A DNA stretch of 64,000 nucleotides from Acanthosepion lycidas (GCA_963932145.1 OZ010571.1:108717496-108781495), one strand, 5' to 3'; numbered from the stretch's first letter, positions 21,251 to 31,625 are shown. A program made the numbers and translations. The notes: generated from the sequence alone by a model not told the origin.

Positions 21251-22100
21251 TTTTTTTTCTTTCTTATCATTTCACCCCAAGCAAGGCGGAAATAACACGA
21301 GTATGCACGGGTCACGTGGCCGAGTGTTTAGAACGTTCGTTTTCTGACAATGAGACCCGGGTTCGAATCTCACCATGTGGACTTATTGATGTTATCAGTA
21401 TGCGGCACCTTTGGAAAGTCCATGAAAATCATACCACGAGTTGACCCAAGCCTTGTGGGCGAAACTGGTTAGACGAAAGCCTTGGGAAATGCTAGCACAA
21501 AGTCATAAGCCATCGTTATCGAAGGTTTGAGCGTGCTGGCCTTGTTCACATTGTTGATCACGCTTGATAACACACTCTCTTCAAGAAATTGATATTAAAG
21601 TCTGCTCAGCATAGCTGCAGTATAAACCACATGTGAACTCTGTGTGTGTTGAACAAATACAAATTTGTCTGAACGAGCGTCTGCAATACGTATTAGCTAG
21701 CCACCCTAATAGATGACTATCTTAGAATACGAGTGGCCAGCTTTTATATTATAAGCAGGGGTCACAGAAGGTGAAATTGAAATAAAAGACTTGGTATAGA
21801 GACGATTCAGAAAAGAACAAAAGATAAACAGGATTCAAGAAGACAGAAGATGGTGATTAACGTTGCATTCAAATTTTTGTATTTATCAGGGAAGCAAGTA
21901 AACGGAAGAGGGTTTTACAAGCGGGAAGTGCAAGAAAAGAAACTGTTGTAGTAGATGTGGAGGTTGCATTTAGTTATTTCAACAGTAAATGGATTACAAC
22001 TAGATGTAAATTAAGCACGCTTAAATTCATATAGTCGAGGTACTAGGGATAAAAAATTCTTGTCAGAGCAGTGGCCTGGAAAATATTTGTAGAATAGACA
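21251..22100 (-). pseudogene. LINE family A 3' region, minus strand, split by a SINE
   Basis: The LINE's terminal sequence is at 21263-21295 (reverse of the GCCTTGCTTGGGGTGAAAT type end). The next part of the 3' region and C-terminus resumes at about 21770-22095 (minus strand, around AGAAGACAGAAGATGGTG). A tRNA-headed SINE occupies the interval. Highly decayed. Confidence 0.55.
21306..21700 (+). repeat. tRNA-derived SINE (family D, Leu/Ser-like head)
   Basis: The head has A box TGGCCGAGTGTTTAGAACG and B box GGGTTCGAATCTC, with acceptor-like ends GTCACGTG and CATGTGGAC. The body includes TGACCCAAGCCTTGTGGGCG and GAAAGCCTTGGGAAATGCTA. No second copy was recognised in this window. It lies inside a LINE-A 3' region, so it is the younger of the two. 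Confidence 0.7.
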
Positions 22101-23756
22101 GAGGGATATCGAACCACGCCGGTGAGAAAGAAACTTAAGTCGAGACGCTTAATCAGCATCCATTTCATTACAAATCCTTTATTTGGATTTTGTCAAAAAT
22201 CTCGAGATGTACAAGCTAGAGCACTAGACCAAATATGAATGATTTTTCAATGTATGGACGAATAGCAGATTTGTAAAAATGCAGATATAATATTAAATAT
22301 TAGCCTCCTCGGTTTCTTCTTGCTGTACGTTGTGTGAACAGGCTTATTTATTCTCTTCGATATTAATAACGGATGTCAATAACATAATTCTGGCTTGACA
22401 ATATGTTTCAAAATTGTCTTTGGATTTCAAAAAAGGAAACCAGTATACGTGGTATCGGATTTTTATTAGTAAATTAGAAACTTCATGTTACTATTGAATC
22501 AAAACAAATAAACAAAGAATGCTTAACAATTGCCTCTCCTAATGCAATTCTTTTTGAGTTGATAAGTTATCTTGGTAAAATAAACTAACATCTCCTTTCG
22601 TCTGTACTCAAATCACTACGTCCATCTCTGAAAATCCACATGACTACGAGCATCACATACGAAAAGTCTTCTATTCTCAGCGCTATATGTTCTTTTAAAT
22701 CAGTCATATATTTATTAGGAGGCGTGTATAGTGAATTTCGCTTACCTAGTTTAATCTCAATTTGAGTCTGTTTAGCTCACTGCAGGATAATAGATTTAGA
22801 AAATTTATGAATCTATCTTCCAGATTAAAAGATAATCTTCCAGGTTAAACAGCAGTAACAGACTGGACTTTCTTGCTTTGAGAAAGCAACCAGTCTAGGA
22901 GAAACTCTAAATTTAAAATCAGGCTGAGAAGGGATGTGTTTCGGTCAGCTATCCTGCCCTAGACGGCTATGGCGGTAGTATATACGGCATTTTTACGTCT
23001 CAAATGGCTTACAGGACTCGTGAAATCACAATATATTTATTGACATCAAACTTTTCTCCAGTGCATAAATTTAATTTTAATTGAGAAATATAAAACATTG
23101 TATCCTATTTTCTAGCAATTTCAGATTAAAAAAGAATATGTTTTCCTAACTTTTGAAGAAGATCGTGTTTTTAGTCAAACGTTATATCGACTAAATCATT
23201 CTTTTATGACTACTTTCAAAAATTGATTTAAGTTTTTGATACATTCGCCTAAAATGTGTTTTTTTTTTCATTTTTTTTAAAGTGTATTCTCGCTGAAAAA
23301 ATCTTAACAAGGAATTTTTTCCTCAGTTAACGATGTTAATCAAAGTAACTTCTTTTTATCTTGATCGTTTAATTTTTCTTTTGATCAGCCACTGTATTTT
23401 TCCAGTCGTCTGATATGAAAATTTCCATTGTTGTCAAGCAGATTGAAGATGTTTTGGACTAATCTCCAGTTGAATGCTTCTAACTAGCAAGATTATTTTC
23501 CATCAAATGCAATAATTCAGGCGCGAAAATTCCTCATTACTTCTTAATTCTTTCTCGTTATTTACTTGCGAATCAGTTAATTCGGTTCTAGTTTACTTTT
23601 TAATTGAAAGCAATACTTGATAATGTCGATTACTTGTACATTCTGTTCGGTTTATTTTGAAATGTTTTTCTCTCACACTCAGTAATTCCTTGCGTCTTAG
23701 TAACATTATTTCCTTGATTAGGATGAAATGGTTAAAATATGATCTGATCCGTGTAT
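22101..23756. other. Mostly unassigned; one SINE body fragment
   Basis: At about 22890-22995 a block (AGTCTAGGAGAAACTCTAAA, AGGCTGAGAAGGGATGTG, CTAGACGGCTATGGCGG) resembles the distal body of the tRNA-Arg-like SINE. The rest shows nothing recognisable. Confidence 0.45.
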
Positions 23757-23990
23757 TGTTATGGTGACCTATCTACATGAGAATGAACTCTTCCTCCTTC
23801 ATAAATACTAACCTGCGAGAGTTCCTAGGCAGAGACAGTCGAGACGCAGTGTAACCTGACAGTTCGGAGAGAACACTTCTAACTGATGATTAATAACACT
23901 CTTATTTTGTATATATGTTCGGTTATTTAAATACACTTGTTAAACCTACCTTCTTCTTTCTTTCTATGTCTTTCTTCCTGGACCCTAACA
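23757..23990 (+). mobile_element. Candidate solo LTR, 234 bp
   Basis: The sequence starts TGTTATGGTGAC and ends CCCTAACA, the inverted TGTTA/TAACA termini usual for Ty3/gypsy-type LTRs. Inside are a TATA-like CATAAATAC stretch and, near the end, an ATTTAAATACA polyadenylation-like segment before a CT-rich run. I see no matching 5-bp target duplication and no internal region on either side, so this is a fossil solo LTR at best. Confidence 0.4.
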
Positions 23991-24261
23991 GGCTACAATA
24001 TATATACCCTGCATTTTTAAGTGTTATAATTTATAAAGTAATGTTAGCTATTGTAGGGGGATAAATCTGTGAGCTGATTAGTCGCTTCATATCCCTAATT
24101 TTTCTTGGAGGAAATTAGATATTTTGCAGTAAATGTTAACGTTAGACAAAAGTCATTGCAGATATTTGAGAAGCGCTAAATATGCAGTTTTATATTTGGA
24201 TGGAAATTTCGTGACCACCCTCTCACTCACTCACTCACACACACACACACACACACTCTTT
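23991..24261. other. Spacer with short (CA)n
   Basis: (CTCA)n/(CA)n at 24219-24256; nothing else. Confidence 0.5.
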
Positions 24262-24690
24262 CCCTGTCATAGACACACTATGTCTCTTCCGAACGGAAAC
24301 GATCATGACTCTCCACAACTTCCTTCCTCTAATTATTGCTAATTTATGACTCCTCTATGCCATTCTGTTGCTTGTTCCTCTTTCCATTTATTCAAAAATA
24401 CCAAGTACATTACTCGATGCCTCTTTTTTTTTCTTTTTTTTTGCCTTCTTTTTTTTTGCCTTCTTTTTTTTTGCCTTCTTTTTTTTTGCCTTCTTTTTTT
24501 TTGCCTTCTTTTTCTGCGCTGTGAGTGTTAAACCCAAGCCTTCATTCCTCGTTTTGAGTCCTGCAAATTCCAGTTCTCGCATTCTGATTATTAGCAGCAG
24601 TATCAATAGAGTTTTATATTTTTGAAAATTCCATATTTTTCACATGGCCTGTCAATGATATTCTCATCCTCCTTTCGTTCACCCACATCT
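24262..24690 (-). pseudogene. LINE family B C-terminus, minus strand
   Basis: Minus-strand translation reads LIIRMRELEFAGLKTRNEGL and GLTLTAQ, matching the 'RKRQLEFLGHIMRKEGLENLTLTG' string of the family. It then enters a lysine/alanine-rich stretch caused by a 15-bp repeat, and ends with the 3' part near 24290 (ATGACTCTCCACAACTTCC on the plus strand, as in the copies at 25247 and 26718). Frames are broken. Confidence 0.65.
24424..24515. repeat. 15-bp minisatellite inside LINE B
   Basis: Six units of GCCTTC plus nine T, period exactly 15 (unit starts at 24443, 24458, 24473, 24488 and 24503). It lies where the LINE protein is rich in Gly/Lys/Arg codons, so it expanded inside the dead coding sequence. 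Confidence 0.95.
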
Positions 24691-24699
24691 CTTGCACTT

Positions 24700-25115
24700 A
24701 AAGTCTATTTATTTTAAATTGTCTAGTATCCATGGCTTTTTCGAATATTTGCACAGTAATAGTTTTAATGTAGTTTCCTTTGCTAGCTCGACTTCATGAA
24801 TTTAATACTAATAATAAATTGGCAGGTAGATCTCATCACTTTACTGCTGGAATTCCTAAATTTAACAATTCTGTTCCATTAGTTTCTTCTCTAGCACTTC
24901 TCGCTTGTGGAAATCTCTTCTGGCTTCCTGTTTTCCTGTTAAACACGATCTTAAAAAATGTAAATGCAACGTCAGTTGTCATCTTATGTTTGTTTCAATC
25001 TTGTTTTTTTTATTGTTATTTCTCCTCAATAGCTTTTTCTAGTTTTGTTCACTTCTCATTAAGCGCATAAGTCTTAGTGGCTTTATCGCCTTAGTTAGAG
25101 TGAAGTAACTAAAAA
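24700..25115 (+). pseudogene. LINE family A C-terminus and 3' end
   Basis: The translation shows ARLHEFNTNNKLAGRSHHFT, and in the next frame a SRLWKSLPASCFP-like stretch. It ends with the family's 3' terminus near 25080 (GGCTTTATCGCCTTAGTTAG). Truncated at the 5' side and frame-broken. Confidence 0.7.
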
Positions 25116-25224
25116 TATGGGACATAACATCAGAATTTCATTTGTTTCTAAAAACATTTGCGGGGCCATTATTGCTTTTTACTGCGTCATCATCACTCTC
25201 CGCAACTTTTTATTCTTTGTTGCT

Positions 25225-25860
25225 CGAAATAACATTTGCTGCCTTCTTCGAAGTGCCGTGTCCCTTCAGGGGATGGAGGATCATGTCTTTCCACAACTTC
25301 CTATCCTTCGTTGTTTTTAATGATGTGTGTCTTTTTTACTATCTTTCACACTCCTTTATCTGCCATCCATTTCCGCAAACTCATTGAGTAGGTTACTTGC
25401 TGCTTTCCTCTATTTCTCTTGCCATCAATATGTCCTTGTGAGTCAACTTTCCAGGCCTTCTTTTCTCATAAAATGTTCAAGTAATTCCCATTGTTACATT
25501 TTGATTTTGTGTACAATTGTCTTTTTTGCTTCCATTTTTCTTCCTTTCTTAATTCGTTGATTACAGGCTCTGTCTATAGTACTTTCATCATCCTGCTATA
25601 GAATTTCATCTGTGAGGAAAATGTCCAGTATTCACTGCCATATAGGAAAAGTAATATTACAATATCATTTCTTCGTTTCTAACGACATTTTTGTTGTTTC
25701 TTAATAATTCGTTTGGCTTGTGATAGACATCTTTTACTATTCAAATAATTGTTCGGATTTCAGTGTCACCTTTCCCGTCTTCTGTTAAAACACTTACCAT
25801 ATATTCAAATTCTGGACTTCTTTGGTTTTGACACCGTCATTTTGTTGCAGTTTTTTGTGT
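25225..25860 (-). pseudogene. LINE family B, thumb to 3' end, minus strand
   Basis: From 25860 down, minus-strand translations include SVLTEDGKGDTEIRTI (RT thumb entry), KPNELLRNN, YGSEYW-like and HFPHR remnants, and the 'KRRPGKLTHKDILMA' equivalent of the KEGLENLxLTG segment. The 3' part runs near 25250 to a TTCTTC tail (25232). Stops are frequent. The best thumb-to-end copy of this family apart from 26691-27385. Confidence 0.7.
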
Positions 25861-25867
25861 ATATATA

Positions 25868-26224
25868 TGTAATAGTGAGTTAGTCAAGATGCCTTGACTC
25901 ACTTTATAGTCCACCAATAGAAGGTTAACCAATCAGAAGACGTAGAACATTCAATCCGTCGTGTATAAAGGCAGCCATTTTGTTCACTCTACCCGAATGT
26001 CCAGTCCAGCTTGTCAGGCGAAGAGAAACAGAAGGACGAACTAGGCTCTGCTCCCTTTTACCAAAATATCCACTGCTAACGTGAACAACGCTTTCCTACT
26101 GTCTTCAAGATATTCACTGCTAACCTCTAGATTCTCTACTAAAGTCGACCGTCAACATGAACAACACATTTATCCCTGCAAATTCTTTTTACCACTCATT
26201 TATACAACGTTACTAGTGAAGATA
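25868..26224 (+). promoter_or_regulatory. Possible LTR or promoter-bearing fossil segment
   Basis: Begins TGTAATAGTGAGTTAGTC after a TA run. It carries a TATA-box-like GTGTATAAAGGCAGCC near 25970 with GTTCACTC about 25 bp downstream, and then a diverged internal duplication (ATATCCACTGCTAAC near 26066 and AGATATTCACTGCTAAC near 26106). It lies between two LINE-B fragments of the same orientation. The right boundary is unclear and no target duplication was found; it could be an LTR or another element's 5' end. Confidence 0.3.
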
Positions 26225-26560
26225 CTCGATATTTTACTCTGCAAAGTATGCTTATATATTTTTGTGAACCTTCGGATATCTGTGTCAACCTTTCCATCGT
26301 TTGTTACAATAATAAGCATACTGCCACACCTGATTGATTTTGATGTTCTCGATATGTAACGTATAGCTTTGGCTTTTACTTTTATAGACAGCTATGCATT
26401 TTATCTATCTACCTTTCATCGACTACTGCATAATTATTCTTTCTTTTTGTCTTTCTCAATCTGCTATCAACAACGTGTTTTCTGTGTATTATATTCACCG
26501 ATAATAAATCCTCATCAGTCTTCTGGTCCTCCAGGAATCATCTCCTCTTAAGGATTAAGC
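26225..26560 (-). pseudogene. LINE family B, YxDD to thumb, minus strand
   Basis: Minus-strand translation gives YTENTLLIAD near 26490 (position of YADDTVLIAD, both catalytic Asp replaced). It continues VYKSKSQSYTLHIENIKI, NQVWQYAYY and KVDTDIRRFTKIYKHTLQ near 26240. Same family as the neighbours but overlapping them in the protein, so a separate copy or a duplicated part. Confidence 0.7.
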
Positions 26561-26639
26561 CTTTTTTTATCCCCCTTTCTATTTCAATGTATTCACTTAA
26601 ATCGTTCCCTATCTGCTGTTTATTTTCAATACGGATTAC

Positions 26640-26690
26640 GGATTCTTCTTCTTCTTCTTCTTCTTCTTCTTCTTCTTCTTCTTCTTCTTT
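26640..26690. repeat. (CTT)n microsatellite
   Basis: About 16 CTT units, at the 3' end of the LINE-B copy that follows; on the LINE strand it is a (GAA)n tail. Confidence 0.97.
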
Positions 26691-27385
26691 GCTGTGTTCC
26701 TTCAGATTGTTGGCGTACAAACTCTCCACAATTTCCTGCCCTTCGGAGCTCTTAATAAATTGTGTCCTTGTTCTTAGTCAAGCTTGCTAGGTAGGTGATG
26801 CGTTATTTTCCATTGCCTCCCTTACCTTTAATCTGCCCTGTGAGAATCAGATTTTCCAAGCCCTCATTCCTAATAACGAGACCTAGTAATCTCAACTGTC
26901 TCTTCCTGATGTCAAGTATACGTGCTCTTTTTGTTCCCATTTTCTATAAAACTTTGTAATTTTTGTGCCATGGTATGCTAAGCATCCTTCTGTAGAACCA
27001 CGTTTCTGTTGTTTCAAGTTTCTTCTTCAGCTGCGTCGAGATTTTCCCGCATTCACTGCCATATATGAGAACTGATATTACGTAATTGTTCAGTACTCTT
27101 TGCTGTGTGTCTAGCGATATTTTTTTCTTTTTCTTGATAGTTTGCTTAGCTTTTGCAAGGCACTTTTGCTATCTCAATGCGCTTCAGAATGTCAGTGTCA
27201 TGTATTCTGTCTTCTGGTAAAACAATTCTCAGATATTTAAACTGTTGTAGTTGTTTTGATGTTGGCCTGTTTCTTTTGCAACCAAACTTTTTCTTTTTGC
27301 AACCATTCATTGTCTTTTTCAGCATGTTTAGTCCTTCTATATTTCTTTCCATACCTTACTTTGAATTTATAATAATAATAATCGA
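26691..27385 (-). pseudogene. LINE family B, thumb to 3' end, minus strand
   Basis: From 27350 down, translations give KQLQQFKYLRIVLPEDRIHD then TDILKRIEIAK, the KKKKISLDTQQRVLNNYVIS block near 27115, YGSEC near 27055, and ETTETWFYRRML near 26985. ILDIRKRQLRLLGLVIRNEG with LENLILTG is near 26880, and the last coding block with a SEGTQQ-like end is near 26700. It finishes in the (GAA)n tail. Several frame breaks; no catalytic residues remain. Confidence 0.8.
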
Positions 27386-27387
27386 TC

Positions 27388-28012
27388 ATTGTCAAGTTCC
27401 ATGGTATTGGCACCCACTGAATATATCTGCACTGGAAAATCTGTGACACTACGGGAAGGACACTGAAAGAAAGTGGTATGAACACCACCCAAACCCGGAT
27501 ACGGAGATAGGACCTGTTACAATTTTATGGAACTACAAAATACACACAGACAGAACAATCAAAGCTAACCCCCCAAACATTGTTATTAGAGATCGCACAG
27601 AAAAAGGTGCCTCCTTATTGATATGGCAGTACCTGCAGACTGCAATGTATCTTTGAAGATCTTCAAAAAACTATCAAAATACAAGGACCTTAAAATGGAA
27701 ATCTCAAAAATGTGGCACATAGGAACATCAACAACCCCGTTGTAATTGGAGCCCTCGGATTGGTTGGAAAAGATTCCAGTAAACTAAATGAAGGGATCTC
27801 TGGAAGCCCATGCCGTAAAGAAATACAAAAAATTTTTCTCACGACTACAGCCCACACCTTACGAAGGGCTTTGTCTATGTAAGATTGTTTTTTTTGGGGT
27901 TTTTTTTACCGTGGAAAATGTCATGATGCCATTTCTAACCTTCGATCTCTAGGCGGAACTCGGAAAGACATGAGTACACATCAGAAATCAAAGGAAATAA
28001 AAAAATAATAAA
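27388..28012 (+). pseudogene. R2-like LINE, restriction-like endonuclease region and 3' end
   Basis: The translation, over several frames, gives KWYEHHPNPDTE (about 27470), IHTDRTIKAN, NIVIRDRTEKG, CLLIDMAVP-like, DCNVSLKIFKKLSKYKDL (about 27650), MEISKMWH, VVIGAL-like and KEIQKI...AHTLRRAL (about 27850). This string is the C-terminal RLE domain found in R2/NeSL-type LINEs. The RPD...LID(M)AVP core corresponds to the PD-(D/E)XK nuclease site. The 3' UTR (AATGTCATGATGCCATTTCT, about 27917) ends in AAT-rich sequence. It lies in the opposite direction between two parts of LINE B (26691-27385 and 28013-28475). Confidence 0.8.
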
Positions 28013-28475
28013 AATGTCTAGAATTGTATTTTGTTTGGAAGTGGTAGATTAAAATGTGTACTCAATAAAAATAGTTATGTATTCTATTGTATTTCTATTG
28101 TACGCTCTTATAGAATGCTGATAATGAAAATTACCTCTCTAGTCTCAGTGTCTTGATACAATCTATAATTTTCTTTCTCTATGCTCGCTCTAATTCTGCA
28201 AGGCGCACTATTCATTAGAATCGAATTCATTAGATTTGATTTTGTGGGCCATCCATCACATTGTTCGATGGAGATTGTATGTATTCGCAGCGCCACAATT
28301 TAAATACGGTTCTGATGTCCGCTGGCATTTAGCCACCGACATATATTTCTTTTATCATGTAGATGACCATATCAATTTCGAAATCGTGTAAAGCTGTCAT
28401 AATCTCTATTACAATCTCGTCTGGTCCTGCTGAATTGTTCTTCATCTTAACCAGTGTTGGCCTATCCTCAGGATT
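28013..28475 (-). pseudogene. LINE family B, RT fingers, minus strand
   Basis: Minus-strand translations: NNSAGPDEIVIEIMTAL near 28430 (the 'KNGKAPGPDGI' RT motif 0-1), IYMIKEIYVGG then MPADIRTVF near 28340, TISIEQCDGWPTKSNLMNS near 28270, and ILMNSAPCRIRASIEKENY with DTETREVIF near 28140. These are RT motifs 1-3 in order. With 26691-27385 in the same orientation this brackets the R2-like copy; the palm between them is missing. Confidence 0.75.
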
Positions 28476-28826
28476 TAATATTAATTGTCTTTCATTTCTT
28501 TAATGTATATGTTGTATGTGTTTCTTCTCTCTTGTCATAGAGGTACTCTTCGATCTATACATTCGATCTCTGTGCTTCTTTTCTTCTTGGCAGCTGATCT
28601 TTCCTCTATTCTGGCTCTCTCATCTCCGTGGAGGAAAAACTGGCTGGTTGCACTCCATGCCTTGAAAACTAATCTAGTTAATTCCATAGTCTCTGATTGG
28701 ACCCTGAACTGTCACCAATCACGATGAATAGATGTTCCGTAATGGAGGCTCCGTGGTGTGAGCGCCTATAATGCCTTAAACTCAACCCAAATATCAAATG
28801 GAGCTCCTACATACGAAAATAAAAAT
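28476..28826. other. No recognisable feature
   Basis: Possibly the upstream part of LINE B, but too decayed to support. Confidence 0.35.
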
Positions 28827-28878
28827 GGTCGCTTCCCTCTACCACCTTGGTAAAGTGGTAGAGGGAACCGACCATGTT
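28827..28878. repeat. Hairpin, about 20-bp arms
   Basis: GGTCGCTTCCCTCTACCAC and GTGGTAGAGGGAACCGACC pair around the loop CTTGGTAAA. Confidence 0.85.
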
Positions 28879-28879
28879 T

Positions 28880-29110
28880 TATCTTCAAATCAGACCTAAA
28901 ATGGAGTACTGCTATCTTATATACGCTTCTTCCTACGAATTACTGCTCTCAGTGAACCGACTTCCAGGAGAATGAATTCCACCTCAGTACAACCTTAACA
29001 TGTGCCAGGTCTATGATTAACTTTGCCCACATAAACTATGTCTCTTACTCTATAACCTTCTACCTCAAGTGGTTCCCGGGCCTTGTAAAGTGTGAACATC
29101 ACTTTGAAAA
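28880..29110 (+). pseudogene. Possible jockey-like LINE fragment
   Basis: LRPKMEYCYLIYASS near 28890 resembles the 'IRPKMEYCSHIWAG' motif of jockey/CR1-like LINEs. The following VNRLPGE and a VPGP-type block (about 29070) fit weakly. Short and decayed. Confidence 0.4.
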
Positions 29111-29274
29111 ATCTGAAGATAATGACATGTTCTGTTCTGCTATTTCTTTTATGCCTTGTGCATTGTTACTATCCCTGTGCTGAGATCTCTGCATACTTCT
29201 CAATAAGACAGTTTTGTTTTATTTGTTGGTAATTACTTATGATGCTCATTGGGTGCTCCACAGATTCTTCCTTG
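29111..29274. other. No recognisable feature
   Basis: Unassigned spacer. Confidence 0.4.
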
Positions 29275-29650
29275 TAAAACATCTAAGCTATGCTTAGAAA
29301 ATCATGTGGTGTAATGGTTAGCAAACTTGTCTTGCTAGATCAATTAAGACTGAGTAGTGAGTTCGATCCTTACTAGACTGAGTAGTGAGTTCGATCCTTA
29401 CTAGATTCTCTACACATTCGAGCATGTTCCACATCGAGGTTACGCTTAACTAGATTCTCTACACATTCCAGCATGTTCCACATCGAGGTTACGCTTAAAA
29501 AATCATGTTGGGCACTTCAACATCGTGCAATATTTAGCAAATTTGTCTTGGTAAATCAATTCCACCTGACTAGCGTGTTCGATCCTTACTGAATACTACA
29601 CGCGTTCAGCCTTGTGTCATATCTAAGCAACGCTTAGAAAATCAATATTT
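29275..29650 (+). repeat. Tandem tRNA-like SINE with internal duplications
   Basis: Tail of one unit (ACATCTAAGCTATGCTTAGA), then a full unit starting TGGTGTAATGGTTAGCAA (29308) with GAGTTCGATCCTTACT at the B box, then a second unit from 29509. The first unit contains two exact or near-exact local duplications: 28 bp (29348-29375 / 29376-29403) covering the B box, and 49 bp (29401-29449 / 29450-29498) covering the tail. Confidence 0.75.
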
Positions 29651-29997
29651 GTTAATATTTTATATCTTGCACTTTTTTTCTATTTACCTTGTCATCTACT
29701 TTGTTTCTAGTCATTTGAGATGATTCACTTTATAATTATGATTGCTTCTCTGAAAAGCATCAGCTCTGAGTCCGTAACCTCTTCCAAAACTTCATAATTC
29801 TTCTTATCTCTAATTGAATACGTTTATTTATAAATTGATGTAATGTGTTGCTTATTATATTTTTCTATTTAAACATTACTATTGGGATTCTTTATTTGTT
29901 TTGTAATTTGGATAAGTCTGTGAAGTGATTACTTCCGCAGTCAGCACTAGGATTTGCTTTAAAGTGCTAAACTGCATACCTAAACGTTTTGTTGATC
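29651..29997. other. No recognisable feature
   Basis: AT-rich spacer. Confidence 0.45.
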
Positions 29998-30016
29998 TCT
30001 ATCTATAAAAGGCAGG

Positions 30017-30064
<48 letters not shown>

Positions 30065-30800
30065 CGAATGCACGGCCGCAATTTTCGACGGATTTGCACC
30101 AAAATTTACATGCACATGGTCCAAGCTAGCAAGAAGTCCAAGACCGCCTTTGCATTTCCCAACTCCCATCGATAGTGGAAATAATCGATCTTTTCATGCT
30201 TCTACGGCACTTTTTCATGTAGTTTGCGGCCATTTTCTACTGGCCAGAGTGAAAGACAATAGCTGGCTACCACGAATAGGCAGGAAGATTCTATTGGCCA
30301 GCGTGAGAGCCTATAGCTGACTGACACGAATGTTAACTAGCATGCTAGCATGCAAAACAAAATCGATAGCTGCATTCGTCACAAGTTGGAAAAATTTAAA
30401 TCTGCATAGCACTTTACTCCAATTGGCTCATTCGCTTGCTTAAACTCAACGTTGATTCTGATTCCGCAGAACTGGGTCGGGTGTGAAAAACTATTTGTTG
30501 TTAACATTCTGTTTTCATTCGGTTTTTCCAGTTACGAGTCCTTTTTTAAAGCTGATCGTTTTGTGTTCATTTTGTTTAGTTCTTTTTCGTAACAGATTTA
30601 ATGTTTAGTATAGAGCTTAGAAAAAATTCGCACTGTGAGATAGGCAAGAAGTAAGGCATGCAGCAACATCAGCACGGCAAAAAGGCACTCTTTTAAAGGC
30701 AAGGAAGGGCAAAAATATTTTAAGTCACGTGATATCGATTGCTGTATGAGTCGTACAATTTTTGAATCAATCACGGGCAACGCCGGGCCATGCTGCTAGT
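29998..30800 (+). mobile_element. Helentron/HINE-like rolling-circle element
   Basis: The 5' end TCTATCTATAAAAGGCAGGA is followed by (GT)n and ends in GTAACGAATGCACGGCCGCA. The 3' end is CGGGCAACGCCGGGC then CATGCTGCTAGT (30775-30800), the GC-rich terminal hairpin and CTAGT end typical of Helentron-type Helitrons. No rep/helicase coding was found in about 800 bp, so it is non-autonomous. No target-site duplication is expected. Confidence 0.65.
30018..30062. repeat. (GT)n microsatellite
   Basis: About 22 GT units near the 5' end of the Helentron-like element, a usual position for these elements. Confidence 0.95.
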
Positions 30801-31494
30801 AGTTAAATAATCTATCGGCTTTTTAACATCTCCTGTTCGATTTCTCAAAGCTCTCGCGCATTGAGAGTGTCCTTCAAACCAAACGTTGGTTATTACTTGA
30901 CCAATCACTGTTCATCAATGAAACTATATTTATCCGCGCTCATTACGCAATTATCCAAAACAATACGTAGCATCTATTTCACTATTTGAATTTAGGTCCC
31001 CCCCATGATAATAAATATTACTTCTTACTTGGTATAACATATGGTATTTTCTATTATATCACACTTATTTATTTCTATTATATCACACTTATTTATTTCA
31101 TCTTCGGCACTTTTTGATGTGACTGCATGTACAAATATGAGCGCCATAATGTGTTATTTCTCTTAGAGTTTCCCAAAGAGAAATCTAAGAGTAGTCACAG
31201 CCTCAAAACTCACTTCCTCTTATCTTTATGTGAAATTATTCTGACTATTTATCTCGCTTCCTACGGAAATGATTCTGCGATCGTCACTTATAAAATCTCC
31301 ATTATTCTTCCATCTGTTTCTTCTGACATACACCCAAAGTGATAATATTTTGTCTTTCCATTTCCTGCTTTAAATTTTCTAATTTCCCCAACTTGCTACG
31401 CTGTCCAGACATGCAATACTCAAGATTGATATCTTTGTCATAGACAGTCAGTGGATGACGACCAAGCAATACCTGTTTCAAGTGTTTCTTCTTA
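30801..31494. other. No recognisable feature
   Basis: Contains a small duplication of TTCTATTATATCACACTTAT near 31050 and 31074; otherwise unassigned. Confidence 0.45.
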
Positions 31495-31625
31495 ACGCGC
31501 TAGTCCTGGATATAACGATAACTATATCCGGCAGCAAGGCCTCTAATCGGGAGGTTTTTGAGGAGCGTGCAGGCACCTCTTAATTAATGCTGTTCCCAAG
31601 CACAGTTTAAGCGGATATGTAGGCA
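31495..31625 (+). repeat. Unclassified repeat U, fragment
   Basis: TATCCGGCAGCAAGGCCTCT then AATCGGGAGG...GAGGAGCGTG and CACCTCTTAATTAATGCTGT. The same blocks occur at 61428-61750 (plus) and 57175-57560 (minus). Confidence 0.65.

Noticed and set aside
24424-24515. Regular spaced repeat that could suggest a CRISPR-like array
   Set aside because: The unit is 15 bp with no spacers, homopolymer-rich, in a eukaryotic context and within a LINE.
24388-24606. Lysine-rich minus-strand protein
   Set aside because: Low-complexity translation of the 15-bp repeat joined to a LINE-B fragment.
25868-26308. A complete LTR ending TTGTTACA at 26308
   Set aside because: The last 80 bp of that interval encode LINE-B thumb sequence on the minus strand, so the boundary cannot be there; the segment is kept only as a weak LTR or promoter candidate.
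26538-26729. Poly-glutamate protein on the minus strand
   Set aside because: It is the (CTT)n microsatellite read in one frame.
30598-30780. 60-codon minus-strand frame
   Set aside because: It lies entirely within the Helentron-like element's 3' part and has no protein similarity I recognise.
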